Origin: Streptomyces sp. MBT65
GTDB lineage: Bacteria > Actinomycetota > Actinomycetes > Streptomycetales > Streptomycetaceae
DNA length: 64,000 nucleotides
Assembly: GCF_016612545.1 (NCBI RefSeq)
Contig: NZ_JAENRY010000092.1
Location: forward strand, 1 to 64,000
Direction: 5' to 3'
The position numbers were made by a program, and so were the translations under genes. The notes beneath the pieces are model-generated. The model saw only the letters and a list, made by a program, of their open reading frames with translations. It was not told the origin of the DNA and made no database searches. This document shows, one piece after another, positions 1 through 8,124 of this stretch (its first letter is position 1; every line of letters begins with the position of its first letter).

Positions 1-42
1 CCTCAGGGAGAGGGAGGGACGGGGGCGGGGTAGGGCGTGGGG

Positions 43-948
43 TCAGTCGTGTGCGACGACGGCGACGGGGGCGACGGCGTGGTGCAGGACGCCGTGTGCG
101 ACCGGGCCGATGTGGGCGCCGAGCGCGCCGCGGCGGATACGGCGGCCGATGACGACCAGGGAGGCCTCGCGGGAGGCGTCCACCAGGTGGTCGGCGGCAC
201 TGCCGATGCGCGGCTCCAGGGCCACCTCGATCGCGGGGTGCTTCTGCTGCCAGGGGCCCAAGGCCTCCCGGAGGGCCGCGGTCTCCTCGCGGAAGAGCTC
301 GTCGTTCAGACCCGAGTCCAGAGCGAAGCCGTAGGCGTAGTACGGCGGGAGATTCCAGCCGTAGACGACGCGCAGGCCGGTGCCGCGCCGGGCGGCCTCG
401 GCGAACGCGAACTCGATCACCGCGTCGGCAGGGGTGTCGGCGTCGAGGCCGAGGACCACCGGCCGGTACGGGGTCTCGGTCGACGGGCTGCCCGCCGGAC
501 CCTTCGCGTGTTCGTCTGCGGACTGTTCGCCGGCCCGGACCAGGACCACGGGCAAGTCGGCGCGAGCGACGACGGAGAGGCCGACGGAGCCGACGAGGAA
601 TCCGCCCACGCCGCTCAGTCCGCGCGAGCCGAGGACCAGCAGTTCGGCGTCCTTGGCCGCGGCGAGCAGCGCGTCCGCGGGCGTGCCGGTCACCTGGTCC
701 TCGGTCACGTCGAGACCGGGGTGGCGCAGGCGCAGGCCCTCGCCCGCCTCGCGCGGAATGCGCTGGCTCCAGTGCTGTTGCGTCTCGGCGCCCAGCAGCG
801 GGGCCTGGGCCAGCGGGTCCGGGGCGGGCTCCCAGACGTGGACGACCTTCAGCGGCAGGCTCCGCAGTTCGGCCTCGCGGGCCGCCCATTCGGCGGCGGC
901 GCGGCTCTCGGGGGAACCGTCGAGACCTGCGACAACAGTGCGGACCAT
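43..948 (-). CDS. Universal stress protein, two Usp domains
   Basis: A 301-residue protein with two tandem Usp (alpha/beta nucleotide-binding) domains, a cytoplasmic stress-response fold that usually binds ATP. The first domain opens with VVAGLDGSPES and carries the glycine-rich ATP loop GSRGLSGVGGFLVGSVG near residue 120. The second ends VVIGRRIRRGALGAHIGP, a weaker loop, so nucleotide binding may be limited to the first half. The ATG at 948 is preceded by a strong AGGAGG site, which argues against the longer upstream reading. Two OsdR-type palindromes lie 62-95 bp upstream. It is one of seven Usp genes here. Confidence 0.93.
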   Translation of the reverse strand: MVRTVVAGLDGSPESRAAAEWAAREAELRSLPLKVVHVWEPAPDPLAQAPLLGAETQQHWSQRIPREAGEGLRLRHPGLDVTEDQVTGTPADALLAAAKDAELLVLGSRGLSGVGGFLVGSVGLSVVARADLPVVLVRAGEQSADEHAKGPAGSPSTETPYRPVVLGLDADTPADAVIEFAFAEAARRGTGLRVVYGWNLPPYYAYGFALDSGLNDELFREETAALREALGPWQQKHPAIEVALEPRIGSAADHLVDASREASLVVIGRRIRRGALGAHIGPVAHGVLHHAVAPVAVVAHD

Positions 949-1009
949 GATTTTTCCTCCTGAACGGATGTCTGATTCCAGACTCGTGGCGTAGGGGTTC
1001 CCGCGGCAG

Positions 1010-1043
1010 GGGCCGCAGGTCCCCGGCAGGGGCCGTTCGGCCC
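1010..1043 (-). promoter_or_regulatory. Paired OsdR/DosR-type boxes before Usp gene
   Basis: GGGCCGCAGGTCCC at 1010-1023 and the perfect palindrome GGGCCGTTCGGCCC at 1030-1043, centres 20 bp apart, upstream of the Usp start at 948. Assignment to an OsdR-like regulator is inferred from recurrence across the window. Confidence 0.75.
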
Positions 1044-1058
1044 AATGGGCAGCCGCAC

Positions 1059-1084
1059 GGCGGGCCCTCTCACGAGAGCCCGCC
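1059..1084. terminator. Hairpin between DoxX and Usp genes
   Basis: GGCGGGC and TCT on one side pair with AGAGCCCGCC on the other around a CACG loop, with a two-base bulge. It follows the DoxX stop on the minus strand and lies before the Usp promoter, so it fits a terminator. No T-run is seen, as is common in streptomycetes. Confidence 0.55.
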
Positions 1085-1097
1085 GTATCTGGCGTGG

Positions 1098-1724
1098 TCA
1101 GCGCAGCCAGGTGTGGTCGCGGACGATGGGGAGCTTGGCCCAGACCTTGCCGAGGCCCCAGGTCGCTCCGGCGCCGGCCGCCGCGAGGGCGATGATCACG
1201 ACGGCGTAGATCAGGTGGTAGTCGGCGAACGGGTTGGTCGACATGCTCAGCGTTCCGTCGGAGAGGTGCCTGGCCGGCGGCCACTCCGCGATCCACATCA
1301 GCGCCATCATCGCCGTGCCCGCCACCGCGGCCAGGCGCAGCGCCACACCGGAGACGAGCGCGACACCGATGCCCAGCAGACCGAGCATGAACAGCCAGTT
1401 CGCCCAGCCCGCACCCGCCCAGTCATGGAACGTCGACTCCATCGGACCCGCCGCCACACTGCTCAGGAAACCCTTGGTCGGGGAACCGCCGTCGATCCAG
1501 CCCTTCCCGGACGGGGTCGCGTAACCGAACCCGAACGTCTTGTCCAAGAACGCCCACAGGAAGACGAAGCCGGTGAGCAGACGCAGAGACGCGAACGCGT
1601 ACGCACGCACCGTGGTGGTCGCCGTGTCGGCTGCCGTCACGTCGCCCTCGGACGCCGACCCGTTCCTGCGGAACGTCGGCAGGTGGAAGCCGGAGGTGCG
1701 GTGCGGGTGCTCATGAACAGCCAT
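1098..1724 (-). CDS. DoxX-family membrane protein, copy 1
   Basis: A 208-residue integral membrane protein of the DoxX family with about four membrane segments after a hydrophilic N-terminus. The core has LRLLTGFVFLWAFLDKTFGF and the C-terminus has IYAVVIIALAAAGAGATWGL. DoxX proteins are linked to redox and thiol stress in actinobacteria; the exact reaction is not settled. The ATG at 1724 follows AAAGGA and matches the start of the second copy at 58459. The two copies are almost identical from the first membrane segment onward, in DNA as well as protein. Two OsdR-type boxes lie about 100-130 bp upstream. Confidence 0.9.
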   Translation of the reverse strand: MAVHEHPHRTSGFHLPTFRRNGSASEGDVTAADTATTTVRAYAFASLRLLTGFVFLWAFLDKTFGFGYATPSGKGWIDGGSPTKGFLSSVAAGPMESTFHDWAGAGWANWLFMLGLLGIGVALVSGVALRLAAVAGTAMMALMWIAEWPPARHLSDGTLSMSTNPFADYHLIYAVVIIALAAAGAGATWGLGKVWAKLPIVRDHTWLR

Positions 1725-1820
1725 GATCGTGGTCCTTTCGAGCTGTCGGGTCGTTCGTTGCACCACTCACTCTGGTGCGGCCGGGCGTCCGTCACCTGAT
1801 GCCGTTGGTCCGTCGGTGGC

Positions 1821-1856
1821 GGGCTGAACGGCCCCTTCCGCAGGGCCTCTTGGGCC
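1821..1856 (-). promoter_or_regulatory. Paired OsdR-type boxes before doxX copy 1
   Basis: GGGCTGAACGGCCC at 1821-1834 and GGGCCTCTTGGGCC at 1843-1856, centres 22 bp apart. The second doxX copy has the same arrangement at a similar distance. Confidence 0.7.
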
Positions 1857-2382
1857 TCGGCACTCTGTGTGCACGGATGAGGAGCGTGCCGAGGTCTCAG
1901 GCGCTGGGATGGTGGCTGTTGTCGCCGTGCCGGCGTCGATGCTGTCCGGCTCGATGACAGCGGTCTATCTGCTCGTCGGCTACGTCCTGAAGTCGCCTGC
2001 CCAGCAAGGGCGTTCGCAGAAACCCATGCTTACGGCCGGGCAGGTCTTCGGGTTCTGGACTTCGCTTCCGGGGAACGGCATCGACTTCTCACCGCGCCGC
2101 AGGATGTGTTACGCCCTCGGCTTTCTCCGGGCGGCGCCTCGCATACTGCTCCGTGACCTCACCGCTCCCCTGTGGAGGGGCTGGGGTTGATGTGCCGGTG
2201 CGGCATCGACCTTCGGCTGTTCGAAAGCTGGCTCCGCACACTCTGCGGCATCGAACTCGCTTCGGCACACGGCGACTTCGGCGAGCCGCCGACCAGGGCA
2301 CGGATGACGGGCGCCCCAAATCCAGCGATGTGTTCCGCCCGGCCCGACGAACTCGGCGCCGGCTTCAGGAGCCCAGCCCCTC
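1857..2382. other. Gap with no convincing gene
   Basis: About 525 bp. An open frame at 1867-2190 (+) contains a short hydrophobic run but has no clear ribosome binding site, turns arginine/proline-rich and resembles no family I recognise. I see no RNA gene or mobile element. Confidence 0.4.
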
Positions 2383-2862
2383 CTACGCCGAGGCCCCCGC
2401 GACCAACTGCCCGGAGTTTCTCCGGCCGCGCCAGACAGCCACGGGCACCTTGGCGAAAAAGCCGGCAACGGCGAGCGGGATCAGCGGGGAGAGAGCACGG
2501 CCCAACCGGTTCCAGTCCCCCTGGTCCACCGGCACCCAGGACCCCCACGGTTCCTTGGACACCTCCACGGGCGCACCGAAGCGGGGCTGGGAGGAGAAGC
2601 CGGTCGCCGTGATCCGCTGCTTCCCGTCCTCGGAGGCCTGTGACGGATCCACGAACCCCCGGCAGACGAGGTCGGGATGACCGCCACCCCGGGATGTCGT
2701 GGCCGGCGCGGTCGCGTCGCAGTACGTGACCCGCATGGTCAGCTGCTGCCCGATCAGCCCGAGGCGCCCGACGGCCGATACGGCCATGTAGACGGCGACG
2801 CCGACGAGGGAAAGTGCGATCACACCGCAGACGACAGCCCCGAGGACCTGTTTCCGCCCCAT
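2383..2862 (-). CDS. Two-TM membrane protein, DUF3592-like layout
   Basis: About 159 residues. A first membrane helix (GAVVCGVIALSLVGVAVYMA) sits at residues 6-25. A roughly 75-residue external domain follows with two cysteines (VTYCDAT and LVCRGF), then a second helix (LIPLAVAGFFAK), then a short basic tail. The layout matches small actinobacterial DUF3592-type proteins; no function can be given. The ATG at 2862 lacks a good ribosome binding site and a GTG at 2886 is an alternative start. It has no OsdR box nearby. Confidence 0.65.
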   Translation of the reverse strand: MGRKQVLGAVVCGVIALSLVGVAVYMAVSAVGRLGLIGQQLTMRVTYCDATAPATTSRGGGHPDLVCRGFVDPSQASEDGKQRITATGFSSQPRFGAPVEVSKEPWGSWVPVDQGDWNRLGRALSPLIPLAVAGFFAKVPVAVWRGRRNSGQLVAGASA

Positions 2863-3009
2863 GTGCACCGTAGTCCGCTTGATCACTGCCCGATCGTACG
2901 AACCCACCGCTGGGCCGCCGACAGCACCCCTACGTTCCGAGAAATGACGAACCCGCAGTTCGCCGAATTGCATCGGCGACTGCGGGTCTCATCCTTCGCG
3001 AACGGGGCG

Positions 3010-3210
3010 TCAGTGGTGAACGGGCGTCCGCCCGACCGACCGGTGCGTGCGAACCACGGTCGAGGCCGGGGGCCGCTGCGAGGTCCGGCGGGCGCGCATC
3101 CGCAGCACCAGCGCGTCGAGTGCGGCGCTGACCACGACGGTGATCACGGTCGCGATCACCAGCAGAACGGCGAACTGCCTCCAGAACTCCGGTGTCAAGG
3201 TCGTACCCAC
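3010..3210 (-). CDS. Small single-TM protein
   Basis: A 66-residue protein with one membrane helix (FAVLLVIATVITVVVSAALDALVLRM) and an arginine/histidine-rich tail. The GTG at 3210 is chosen because GAGGGG lies eight to nine bases upstream; an ATG at 3255 gives a longer form without such a site. It is divergent from the cyclic-nucleotide-binding gene at 3408 and shares its OsdR-type boxes, which suggests co-induction. Function unknown. Confidence 0.6.
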   Translation of the reverse strand: MGTTLTPEFWRQFAVLLVIATVITVVVSAALDALVLRMRARRTSQRPPASTVVRTHRSVGRTPVHH

Positions 3211-3304
3211 GGTGTCCACCCCCTCATCTCGGCCGAGTAGTTCTCTCGCTTTCATAGAACTGCGGGAGGCACGGTGGCACAGGGTGCCGCAGGGCTCCTT
3301 CAGG

Positions 3305-3339
3305 GCGCCGGTCGGCCCGTTCCGCAGGCCAAGTGGCCC
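3305..3339. promoter_or_regulatory. Paired OsdR-type boxes in divergent promoter
   Basis: GCGCCGGTCGGCCC at 3305-3318 and AGGCCAAGTGGCCC at 3326-3339, centres 21 bp apart, between the small membrane protein (minus) and the cNMP-domain gene (plus). Confidence 0.7.
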
Positions 3340-3407
3340 ATGGCAGGGCGGGACCCACCGGCACACGCTGGAGGTGGTAGGTCCTTAAGACTCTCTGGAG
3401 GCACGCC

Positions 3408-3872
3408 ATGAACGCTTCCCCCGCCACGAGCATGCCGCGGGCCCTGTCCGCGGAGCACCGCGAACGGCTGATGGAGCTCGCACGGGAGGTGTCGATCCCC
3501 CAGGGCACCCGGCTCTTCGAGGAGGGCGCCCGCGCCGACCGGTTCTGGATCATTCGCACCGGCACGATCGCCCTCGACATGCACGTGCCCGGCCGCCGGG
3601 CCGCCGTCATCGAATCGCTGGGACACAACGAACTCGTCGGCTGGTCCTGGCTGTTCGGCCCGCACACCTGGCACCTGGGCGCCCAGGCGACGACACCGGT
3701 GCGCGCCTGGGAGTTCGACGCCACGGCCGTACGCACGCTGTGCAAGGACAATCCCGCGTTCGGCATGACCGTCTCCCAGTGGGTGGGCGACATCGTGGCC
3801 CACCGGCTCCGCTCGGCCCGTACCCGGCTGCTGGACCTGTACGCCCCGTACGGCAGCGGCGGCATGCGGTGA
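3408..3872 (+). CDS. Cyclic-nucleotide-binding-domain protein, no HTH
   Basis: A 154-residue protein consisting of one Crp-type cNMP-binding beta-roll. Visible elements are IPQGTRLFEEGARADRFWII and the strand ending WEFDATAVRTL. It stops soon after the long C helix and has no helix-turn-helix, unlike the roughly 220-residue Crp/Fnr regulators, so it is probably a sensor or partner rather than a DNA-binding protein. GGAGG lies eight bases before the ATG. The CBS-BON gene starts 35 bases downstream, so the two likely form one transcript driven by the boxes at 3305-3339. Confidence 0.88.
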   Translation: MNASPATSMPRALSAEHRERLMELAREVSIPQGTRLFEEGARADRFWIIRTGTIALDMHVPGRRAAVIESLGHNELVGWSWLFGPHTWHLGAQATTPVRAWEFDATAVRTLCKDNPAFGMTVSQWVGDIVAHRLRSARTRLLDLYAPYGSGGMR

Positions 3873-3907
3873 CCGCACCGATCGACCGTCACGAGGAAGG
3901 AGTGACC

Positions 3908-4567
3908 ATGCATGGAACACCGCACATCGTGGGCGACGTGATGACCCGTACCGTCGCCACCGTCGTCCGTGGAGCCGTCTTCAAGGACATCGTCCGCACG
4001 ATGCAGGAGCGGAAGGTCAGCGCCCTGCCCGTGCTCGACGCGGCGGACCGCGTGATCGGGATCGTCTCGGAGGCCGATCTGCTGCCCAAGGAGGAGTTCC
4101 GGGACAGCGACCCCGACCGGTACACGCAGTTGCGCCGGCTGTCGGACCTCGCGAAGGCCGGTTCGGTGACCGCGGGCGAGCTGATGACCTCGCCCGCCCT
4201 GACCGTGAGCGCGGACGCGACCCTCGCGCAGGCCGCGCGGACCATGGCCCGGGCCAAGGTCAAGCGGCTGCCCGTCGTCGATCACGCGGACCGGCTGGAG
4301 GGTGTCGTCAGCCGGGCCGACCTGCTGAAGGTGTTCCTCCGGGACGACGAGGAGATCGCGGAGGAGGTGCGCCGCGAGGTGGTGGCGTACCTGTTCCCCG
4401 GTCCCGCGTCGACGGTCCGGGTCGAGGTGCGGGACGGGGTCGTACGGCTGGGCGGCCGGGTACGGGACACGTCCCTGGTTCCCGTGGCCGCGCGGCTCGC
4501 CCGAGCCGTCGAGGGGGTCGTGGACGTGGAGTTCGGACTCGACGAGCCCGACCGCTCCGCGGAGTGA
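3908..4567 (+). CDS. CBS-pair plus BON domain protein, copy 1
   Basis: A 219-residue protein. Two CBS motifs (roughly residues 8-62 and 93-150) form a Bateman module that typically binds adenosine nucleotides. A BON domain follows (about 155-215, with VRVEVRDGVVRLGGRV), often linked to membrane or lipid contact. DosR regulons elsewhere include CBS proteins. GAGGAAGGAG precedes the ATG at 3908; a GTG at 3903 is out of phase. A close paralogue lies at 24118-24789. It ends just before a strong hairpin. Confidence 0.92.
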   Translation: MHGTPHIVGDVMTRTVATVVRGAVFKDIVRTMQERKVSALPVLDAADRVIGIVSEADLLPKEEFRDSDPDRYTQLRRLSDLAKAGSVTAGELMTSPALTVSADATLAQAARTMARAKVKRLPVVDHADRLEGVVSRADLLKVFLRDDEEIAEEVRREVVAYLFPGPASTVRVEVRDGVVRLGGRVRDTSLVPVAARLARAVEGVVDVEFGLDEPDRSAE

Positions 4568-4588
4568 GAAGTACAGCGAGCCCGTAAG

Positions 4589-4621
4589 CCGTGGCCCCGC
4601 CGGTTACCGGCGGGGCCACGG
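4589..4621. terminator. Bidirectional terminator hairpin
   Basis: A 16-bp perfect stem (CCGTGGCCCCGCCGGT and its complement) around a single base. It lies between the convergent CBS-BON and Rv1733c-like genes and would stop both. Confidence 0.85.
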
Positions 4622-4625
4622 TGTC

Positions 4626-5204
4626 TCAGCCGGTCCTGCGTCCCCACCGGGCCGCGGTCTGCTCCCAGTCCTCGGCCCACTGGTCGGTGGCCCGCCGTTC
4701 CACCCTCAGCCGGATCAGGCGTCCGCCCGCGAGCACGAACAGTCCGCCGGCCAGTCCGGCTCCCGTACCGGCGGCCACCACACGCGCCGTCGCCACGGAG
4801 GAGCTCAGGGGCTCACTCATCAGGTGGCCGTGCCCGTCCGTCCAGACCGGCACCGTGCCGCCGACGTCCGTTCCGGCCTTCACTTCCGCCGTGGTGGTGC
4901 GGACGGTGCCCTGTGCATCGGTCCAGCGCACCTTCGCCTTCACGTGCTTGTAGTCGACACCGATGGCCGCGCCGCGCGGCAGCGTGGTGAGGAGCACGGC
5001 GGTCGTCGGCCGTCGTTCCGCCGCGTTCCGTGCCTGGGCCTCCGCCACGCTCTGGGCACCGGCCACACCGGCGACAGTCCCGGCGGCCATCGCGAACGTC
5101 CAGGCGCTCAGGACGATCCACGCTTCCACCGTGTCTCTGTGCCGACGCAGTTCGTTGCGCCGCCAGCGCCACCCCAGGACCTTGACGCGCTTGATCTTCC
5201 GCAT
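4626..5204 (-). CDS. Rv1733c-like two-TM membrane protein
   Basis: A 192-residue protein of the Rv1733c family, a conserved transmembrane member of the mycobacterial DosR regulon. It has a basic N-terminus, a helix at about 28-50 (IVLSAWTFAMAAGTVAGVAG), an external domain of about 80 residues, a second helix near residue 140-160 (VVAAGTGAGLAGGLFVLAGG) and a charged tail. Biochemical role unknown. GAGGGGG precedes the ATG. It is divergent from the OsdR-like regulator, and the palindrome at 5333-5346 could serve both. Confidence 0.82.
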   Translation of the reverse strand: MRKIKRVKVLGWRWRRNELRRHRDTVEAWIVLSAWTFAMAAGTVAGVAGAQSVAEAQARNAAERRPTTAVLLTTLPRGAAIGVDYKHVKAKVRWTDAQGTVRTTTAEVKAGTDVGGTVPVWTDGHGHLMSEPLSSSVATARVVAAGTGAGLAGGLFVLAGGRLIRLRVERRATDQWAEDWEQTAARWGRRTG

Positions 5205-5332
5205 CGGTCACACCCCCTCACGGGCATCAAGAAGACGAGAACGAAAGGACGGTCCCACCGGGTGATCTCCGCCGGGAGGGGCCGCCCGACCGTCGCGTGG
5301 GGGCCGGTAAGGACACGCCGGAAGAGCCGGTT

Positions 5333-5346
5333 GGGCCGGTCGGCCC
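5333..5346. promoter_or_regulatory. Perfect OsdR-type palindrome before osdR-like gene
   Basis: GGGCCGGTCGGCCC, a perfect 6+2+6 palindrome about 84 bp before the regulator start and between it and the divergent Rv1733c-like gene. It suggests autoregulation. GAGCCGGTTGGGCC overlaps it at 5324-5337, and GGGCCGGTAAGGAC lies upstream at 5301-5314. Confidence 0.75.
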
Positions 5347-5429
5347 TAGTACTTCCGGGCCGGGCGCGTGATGATCGTGTTCACGGACGGCCCGCAGTCC
5401 GTTCATACTCCGGGGAACAAGGGGTCGAG

Positions 5430-6119
5430 ATGACCGAGGCACGTACCTTCACCGCACAGGATCCGATCCGTGTGTTCCTGCTGGACGACCACGAGGTCGT
5501 ACGACGTGGCCTGGCCGACCTGCTGGACGCAGAGGAGGACATCACGGTGGTCGGCGACGCCGAGAACGTCGCGCACGCACTGGTGCGGGCCCCCGCGGTG
5601 CGCCCACACGTCGCCGTCCTCGACGTACGCCTCCCCGACGGCAACGGCATCACAGTCTGCCGCGAACTGCGCGACCAGATGCCGGAGTTGGCCGTCCTGA
5701 TGCTGACCTCGTTCGACGACGAGGACGCCCTGCTCGACGCCATCATGGCCGGGGCCTCAGGCTATGTGCTCAAGCAGATCAAGGGCTCCGACCTGATCTC
5801 GGCAGTACGGACGGTCGCCTCCGGACAGTCAATGCTCGACCCCGCGACGACGGCCCGCCTGATGCGCTCGCTGCGTGCCGAACCCGCCCAAGCTCCGGAG
5901 ATCGCACCGGAGTTGGCGAGTCTGTCGCCGCGTGAACGGGAGATCCTCGCACTGATCGGGGACGGTCTCACCAATCGCGAGATCGGCAAGAAGCTGTATC
6001 TATCGGAGAAGACCGTCAAGAACCACATCTCCCGACTGCTGGCCAAGCTGGGGGTCCAGCGCCGGGTGCAGGCCGCCGTACTCGCCTCGCACCTGGAGCA
6101 GCCCGAGTCCGGCAGCTGA
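5430..6119 (+). CDS. osdR: DevR/DosR-type response regulator (OsdR-like)
   Basis: A 229-residue NarL/LuxR-type response regulator. The receiver domain shows the acidic pair Asp19-Asp20, probable phosphoacceptor Asp65 (VLDVRLPDG), Thr93 and Lys115. A LuxR-type helix-turn-helix fills residues about 164-229 (LSPREREILALIGDGLTNRE). The closest family I recognise is mycobacterial DevR/DosR and Streptomyces OsdR, which govern hypoxia and dormancy genes; the gene company supports this (Acg, Hsp20, Rv1733c-like, Usp, DoxX). A palindrome shared with the other targets lies upstream. No kinase gene is adjacent; the likely partner is at 33346-35073. Confidence 0.88.
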   Translation: MTEARTFTAQDPIRVFLLDDHEVVRRGLADLLDAEEDITVVGDAENVAHALVRAPAVRPHVAVLDVRLPDGNGITVCRELRDQMPELAVLMLTSFDDEDALLDAIMAGASGYVLKQIKGSDLISAVRTVASGQSMLDPATTARLMRSLRAEPAQAPEIAPELASLSPREREILALIGDGLTNREIGKKLYLSEKTVKNHISRLLAKLGVQRRVQAAVLASHLEQPESGS

Positions 6120-6129
6120 GCCGCGCGCC

Positions 6130-6164
6130 GGGCCGTCCGGCGCGCCCCCAGGGCCGTACGGCCC
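6130..6164 (+). promoter_or_regulatory. Paired OsdR-type boxes before acg-like gene
   Basis: GGGCCGTCCGGCGC at 6130-6143 and the perfect palindrome GGGCCGTACGGCCC at 6151-6164, centres 21 bp apart, about 90 bp before the nitroreductase-like start. Confidence 0.78.
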
Positions 6165-6253
6165 CTCCTCCTGGCCCTCCTGGCAGGACCACGCTGGGCA
6201 GCAACAGCGAACAGCCCGGCCGCCGTTCGGGCGCGGGGCGGGGAGGAGACCCC

Positions 6254-7243
6254 ATGTCCAGCACGGTTCTCGACGTCCCGACCCTGGAGACGCTGATCGC
6301 GGCGTCCGTCGCCGCACCCTCGATCCACAACACCCAGCCCTGGCGGTTCCGGCTCGACCCGGACACCGTCACGCTGGAGATCCGGGCGGTCGCGGAACGC
6401 GGCCTGCGGCACACCGACCCATCGGGGCGTGCTCTACACGTCTCGGTCGGCTGTGCGCTGTTCAACCTGCGGGTGGCGGTCGCCCACCACGGCTGGGAGC
6501 CTGTGACCCGGCTGCTCCCCCGGCCCCATGAGACCGACCTGCTGGCCACCGTACGGCTCGCCGGAACCGCACGGTTCTCGGCCACACCGCGGTTGTACGA
6601 CGCGGTGTGGCGCAGGCACAGCAGCCGCTTCCCGTTCTCCGACCGCCAGGTGCCAACCTCCGTGCTGGCCGAACTGGCCGAGGCAGCCCATGCGGAGGGC
6701 GCAACGCTGGACCTTCCCGGAGCCACGGAGACCGACCGGCTGCTGCGGCTGACCCGCGAGGCGGAGCAGCGCAACACCACGGATTCGGACCGGGCCGCGG
6801 AGAGCCGCCGCTGGGTCCACCCGCCCAACGGCGACTCGCTCGGCATGCCCCCGGAAGCGGTCGGCCCACAGGACTTCCGGGAACGGATCCCGATGCGGGA
6901 CTTCAGCTCCAACCGGCACCCCATGACACTCGTCGCCCGACCCTTCGAGAAGCGGCCTTCCATCGCCGTCCTGTCCACCCTCCACGACCGCCGGACGGAC
7001 TGGCTGCGCGCCGGCGAGGCACTCGAACGCGTCCTGCTGGTAGCCACCGCACACCGCGTACGGGCCTCCCTGCTCCACCAGGCGTTGGAGTGGCCCGACC
7101 TGCGCGAGCAACTCGGGGACAGCCAGCGGGCGCACGTCCAGATGGTGCTCCGGCTGGGCTACGGCCCGCAGGGGCCCGCCTCACCGCGTCGCACGGCGCG
7201 TCAGGTGCTGAGGGAAGACATACGGCTCACCCGGCACGCCTGA
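6254..7243 (+). CDS. Acg-family nitroreductase-like protein
   Basis: A 329-residue protein of the Acg/Rv2032 family, nitroreductase-fold proteins induced by DosR in mycobacteria. The N-terminus has the family signature AAPSIHNTQPWRF (residues 19-31). A second segment includes PRLYDAVWRRHSSRFPF. Family work suggests that Acg proteins may hold FMN in a covered site and lack classical reductase activity, so sequestration or sensing of flavin is possible; this is family knowledge, not shown here. GGGGAGGAG precedes the ATG. It converges on the acetyltransferase gene. Confidence 0.88.
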   Translation: MSSTVLDVPTLETLIAASVAAPSIHNTQPWRFRLDPDTVTLEIRAVAERGLRHTDPSGRALHVSVGCALFNLRVAVAHHGWEPVTRLLPRPHETDLLATVRLAGTARFSATPRLYDAVWRRHSSRFPFSDRQVPTSVLAELAEAAHAEGATLDLPGATETDRLLRLTREAEQRNTTDSDRAAESRRWVHPPNGDSLGMPPEAVGPQDFRERIPMRDFSSNRHPMTLVARPFEKRPSIAVLSTLHDRRTDWLRAGEALERVLLVATAHRVRASLLHQALEWPDLREQLGDSQRAHVQMVLRLGYGPQGPASPRRTARQVLREDIRLTRHA

Positions 7244-7308
7244 CGGCACGGCCATGTCCTGGCCGGAAGTCGGGCGTGGCCGTCTCTACGGCTTGTTCTT
7301 ACTTCTAC

Positions 7309-7965
7309 TCACGACTCAACCAAGCCCGGGCCTCGTACAGCGCTGGTCAGGGGAGCCAGAACGCGCCATCCCACTGTCTCGTACAGGGCCCGGCCTTCCA
7401 GCGTCGCGCCCAACACGCCCACTGCGGGCCCCTGTTCGGCCGCGGCACTGGCGAGCGTAGCCATCAGCAGGCGCCCAAGGCCGCGGCGCTGGTGGGCGGG
7501 ATCGGTCTCCACCTGGTCGACGACGGCGGTGGAGCCTGTCACGGCGATCCGACCACGTGCGGCGAAGGCGCCGTCCGGGGTACGCACCAGGGCGCGGGTC
7601 ACGCCGGCGCGGTTCCAGGTGCGCAGCCGGTAGCCGTCGGGGACCTCGGCGCGGGAGGCCCGCAGCGGGGCGGTCATCAGGAAGCTGGGACCACCTGACA
7701 CGGACCAGCCGGGGGCCAGCCAGGGAGCGAGCGTCTCCGGTGATACGAACGCCTTCAGCCAGGCGCCCGGAGCTGTGGCGCTCTCGGTGATCTTGCGGAC
7801 AGTCGGCTCATCGGCGGTGGTCAGGACGTGGCGCATGACCTGCTTGGACAGGCCGACATCGATGGTGAACCCCCAGGGACAGGGCGCCGGTTCGGCCGCG
7901 CCACGTGAAAGGGCCCAGCCTTCAACCCAAGCTCCTACAGCTTCGGCCGTGTTCCTGAAAGACAA
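7309..7965 (-). CDS. GNAT-family N-acetyltransferase
   Basis: A 218-residue protein. The C-terminal half is a GNAT domain, with the acetyl-CoA-binding motif DPAHQRRGLGRLLMATLASAA near residues 155-175 and the end strand ALYETVGWRVL. The first half (about residues 1-100) is a family-specific extension often seen in streptomycete GNAT proteins. The substrate is unknown. It begins with TTG, supported by AGGAGGGG a few bases upstream. No OsdR box is evident, so it may be a bystander gene. Confidence 0.82.
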   Translation of the reverse strand: MSFRNTAEAVGAWVEGWALSRGAAEPAPCPWGFTIDVGLSKQVMRHVLTTADEPTVRKITESATAPGAWLKAFVSPETLAPWLAPGWSVSGGPSFLMTAPLRASRAEVPDGYRLRTWNRAGVTRALVRTPDGAFAARGRIAVTGSTAVVDQVETDPAHQRRGLGRLLMATLASAAAEQGPAVGVLGATLEGRALYETVGWRVLAPLTSAVRGPGLVES

Positions 7966-8124
7966 AGCCCCTCCTGGCGTAAGCGATGAATGAGGACTTC
8001 ATCTATTACACCAAGCGTGAGGGCGGCCTGGGAGAGATTGTTGGTGACTTCCAAAACCGAGAGTGACCGGTGGCACGCCATGTGGCGTCCACCGGCCACT
8101 GGTTCCTGTGCTCGTCCGGAAGGA

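Noticed and set aside
37..963. Long plus-strand open frame opposite the first Usp gene
   Set aside because: It is the antisense shadow of the Usp gene; its protein is Gly/Arg-rich without family features.
1867..2190. 107-residue plus frame with a hydrophobic run
   Set aside because: No ribosome binding site, ends in arginine-rich sequence and no recognised similarity.
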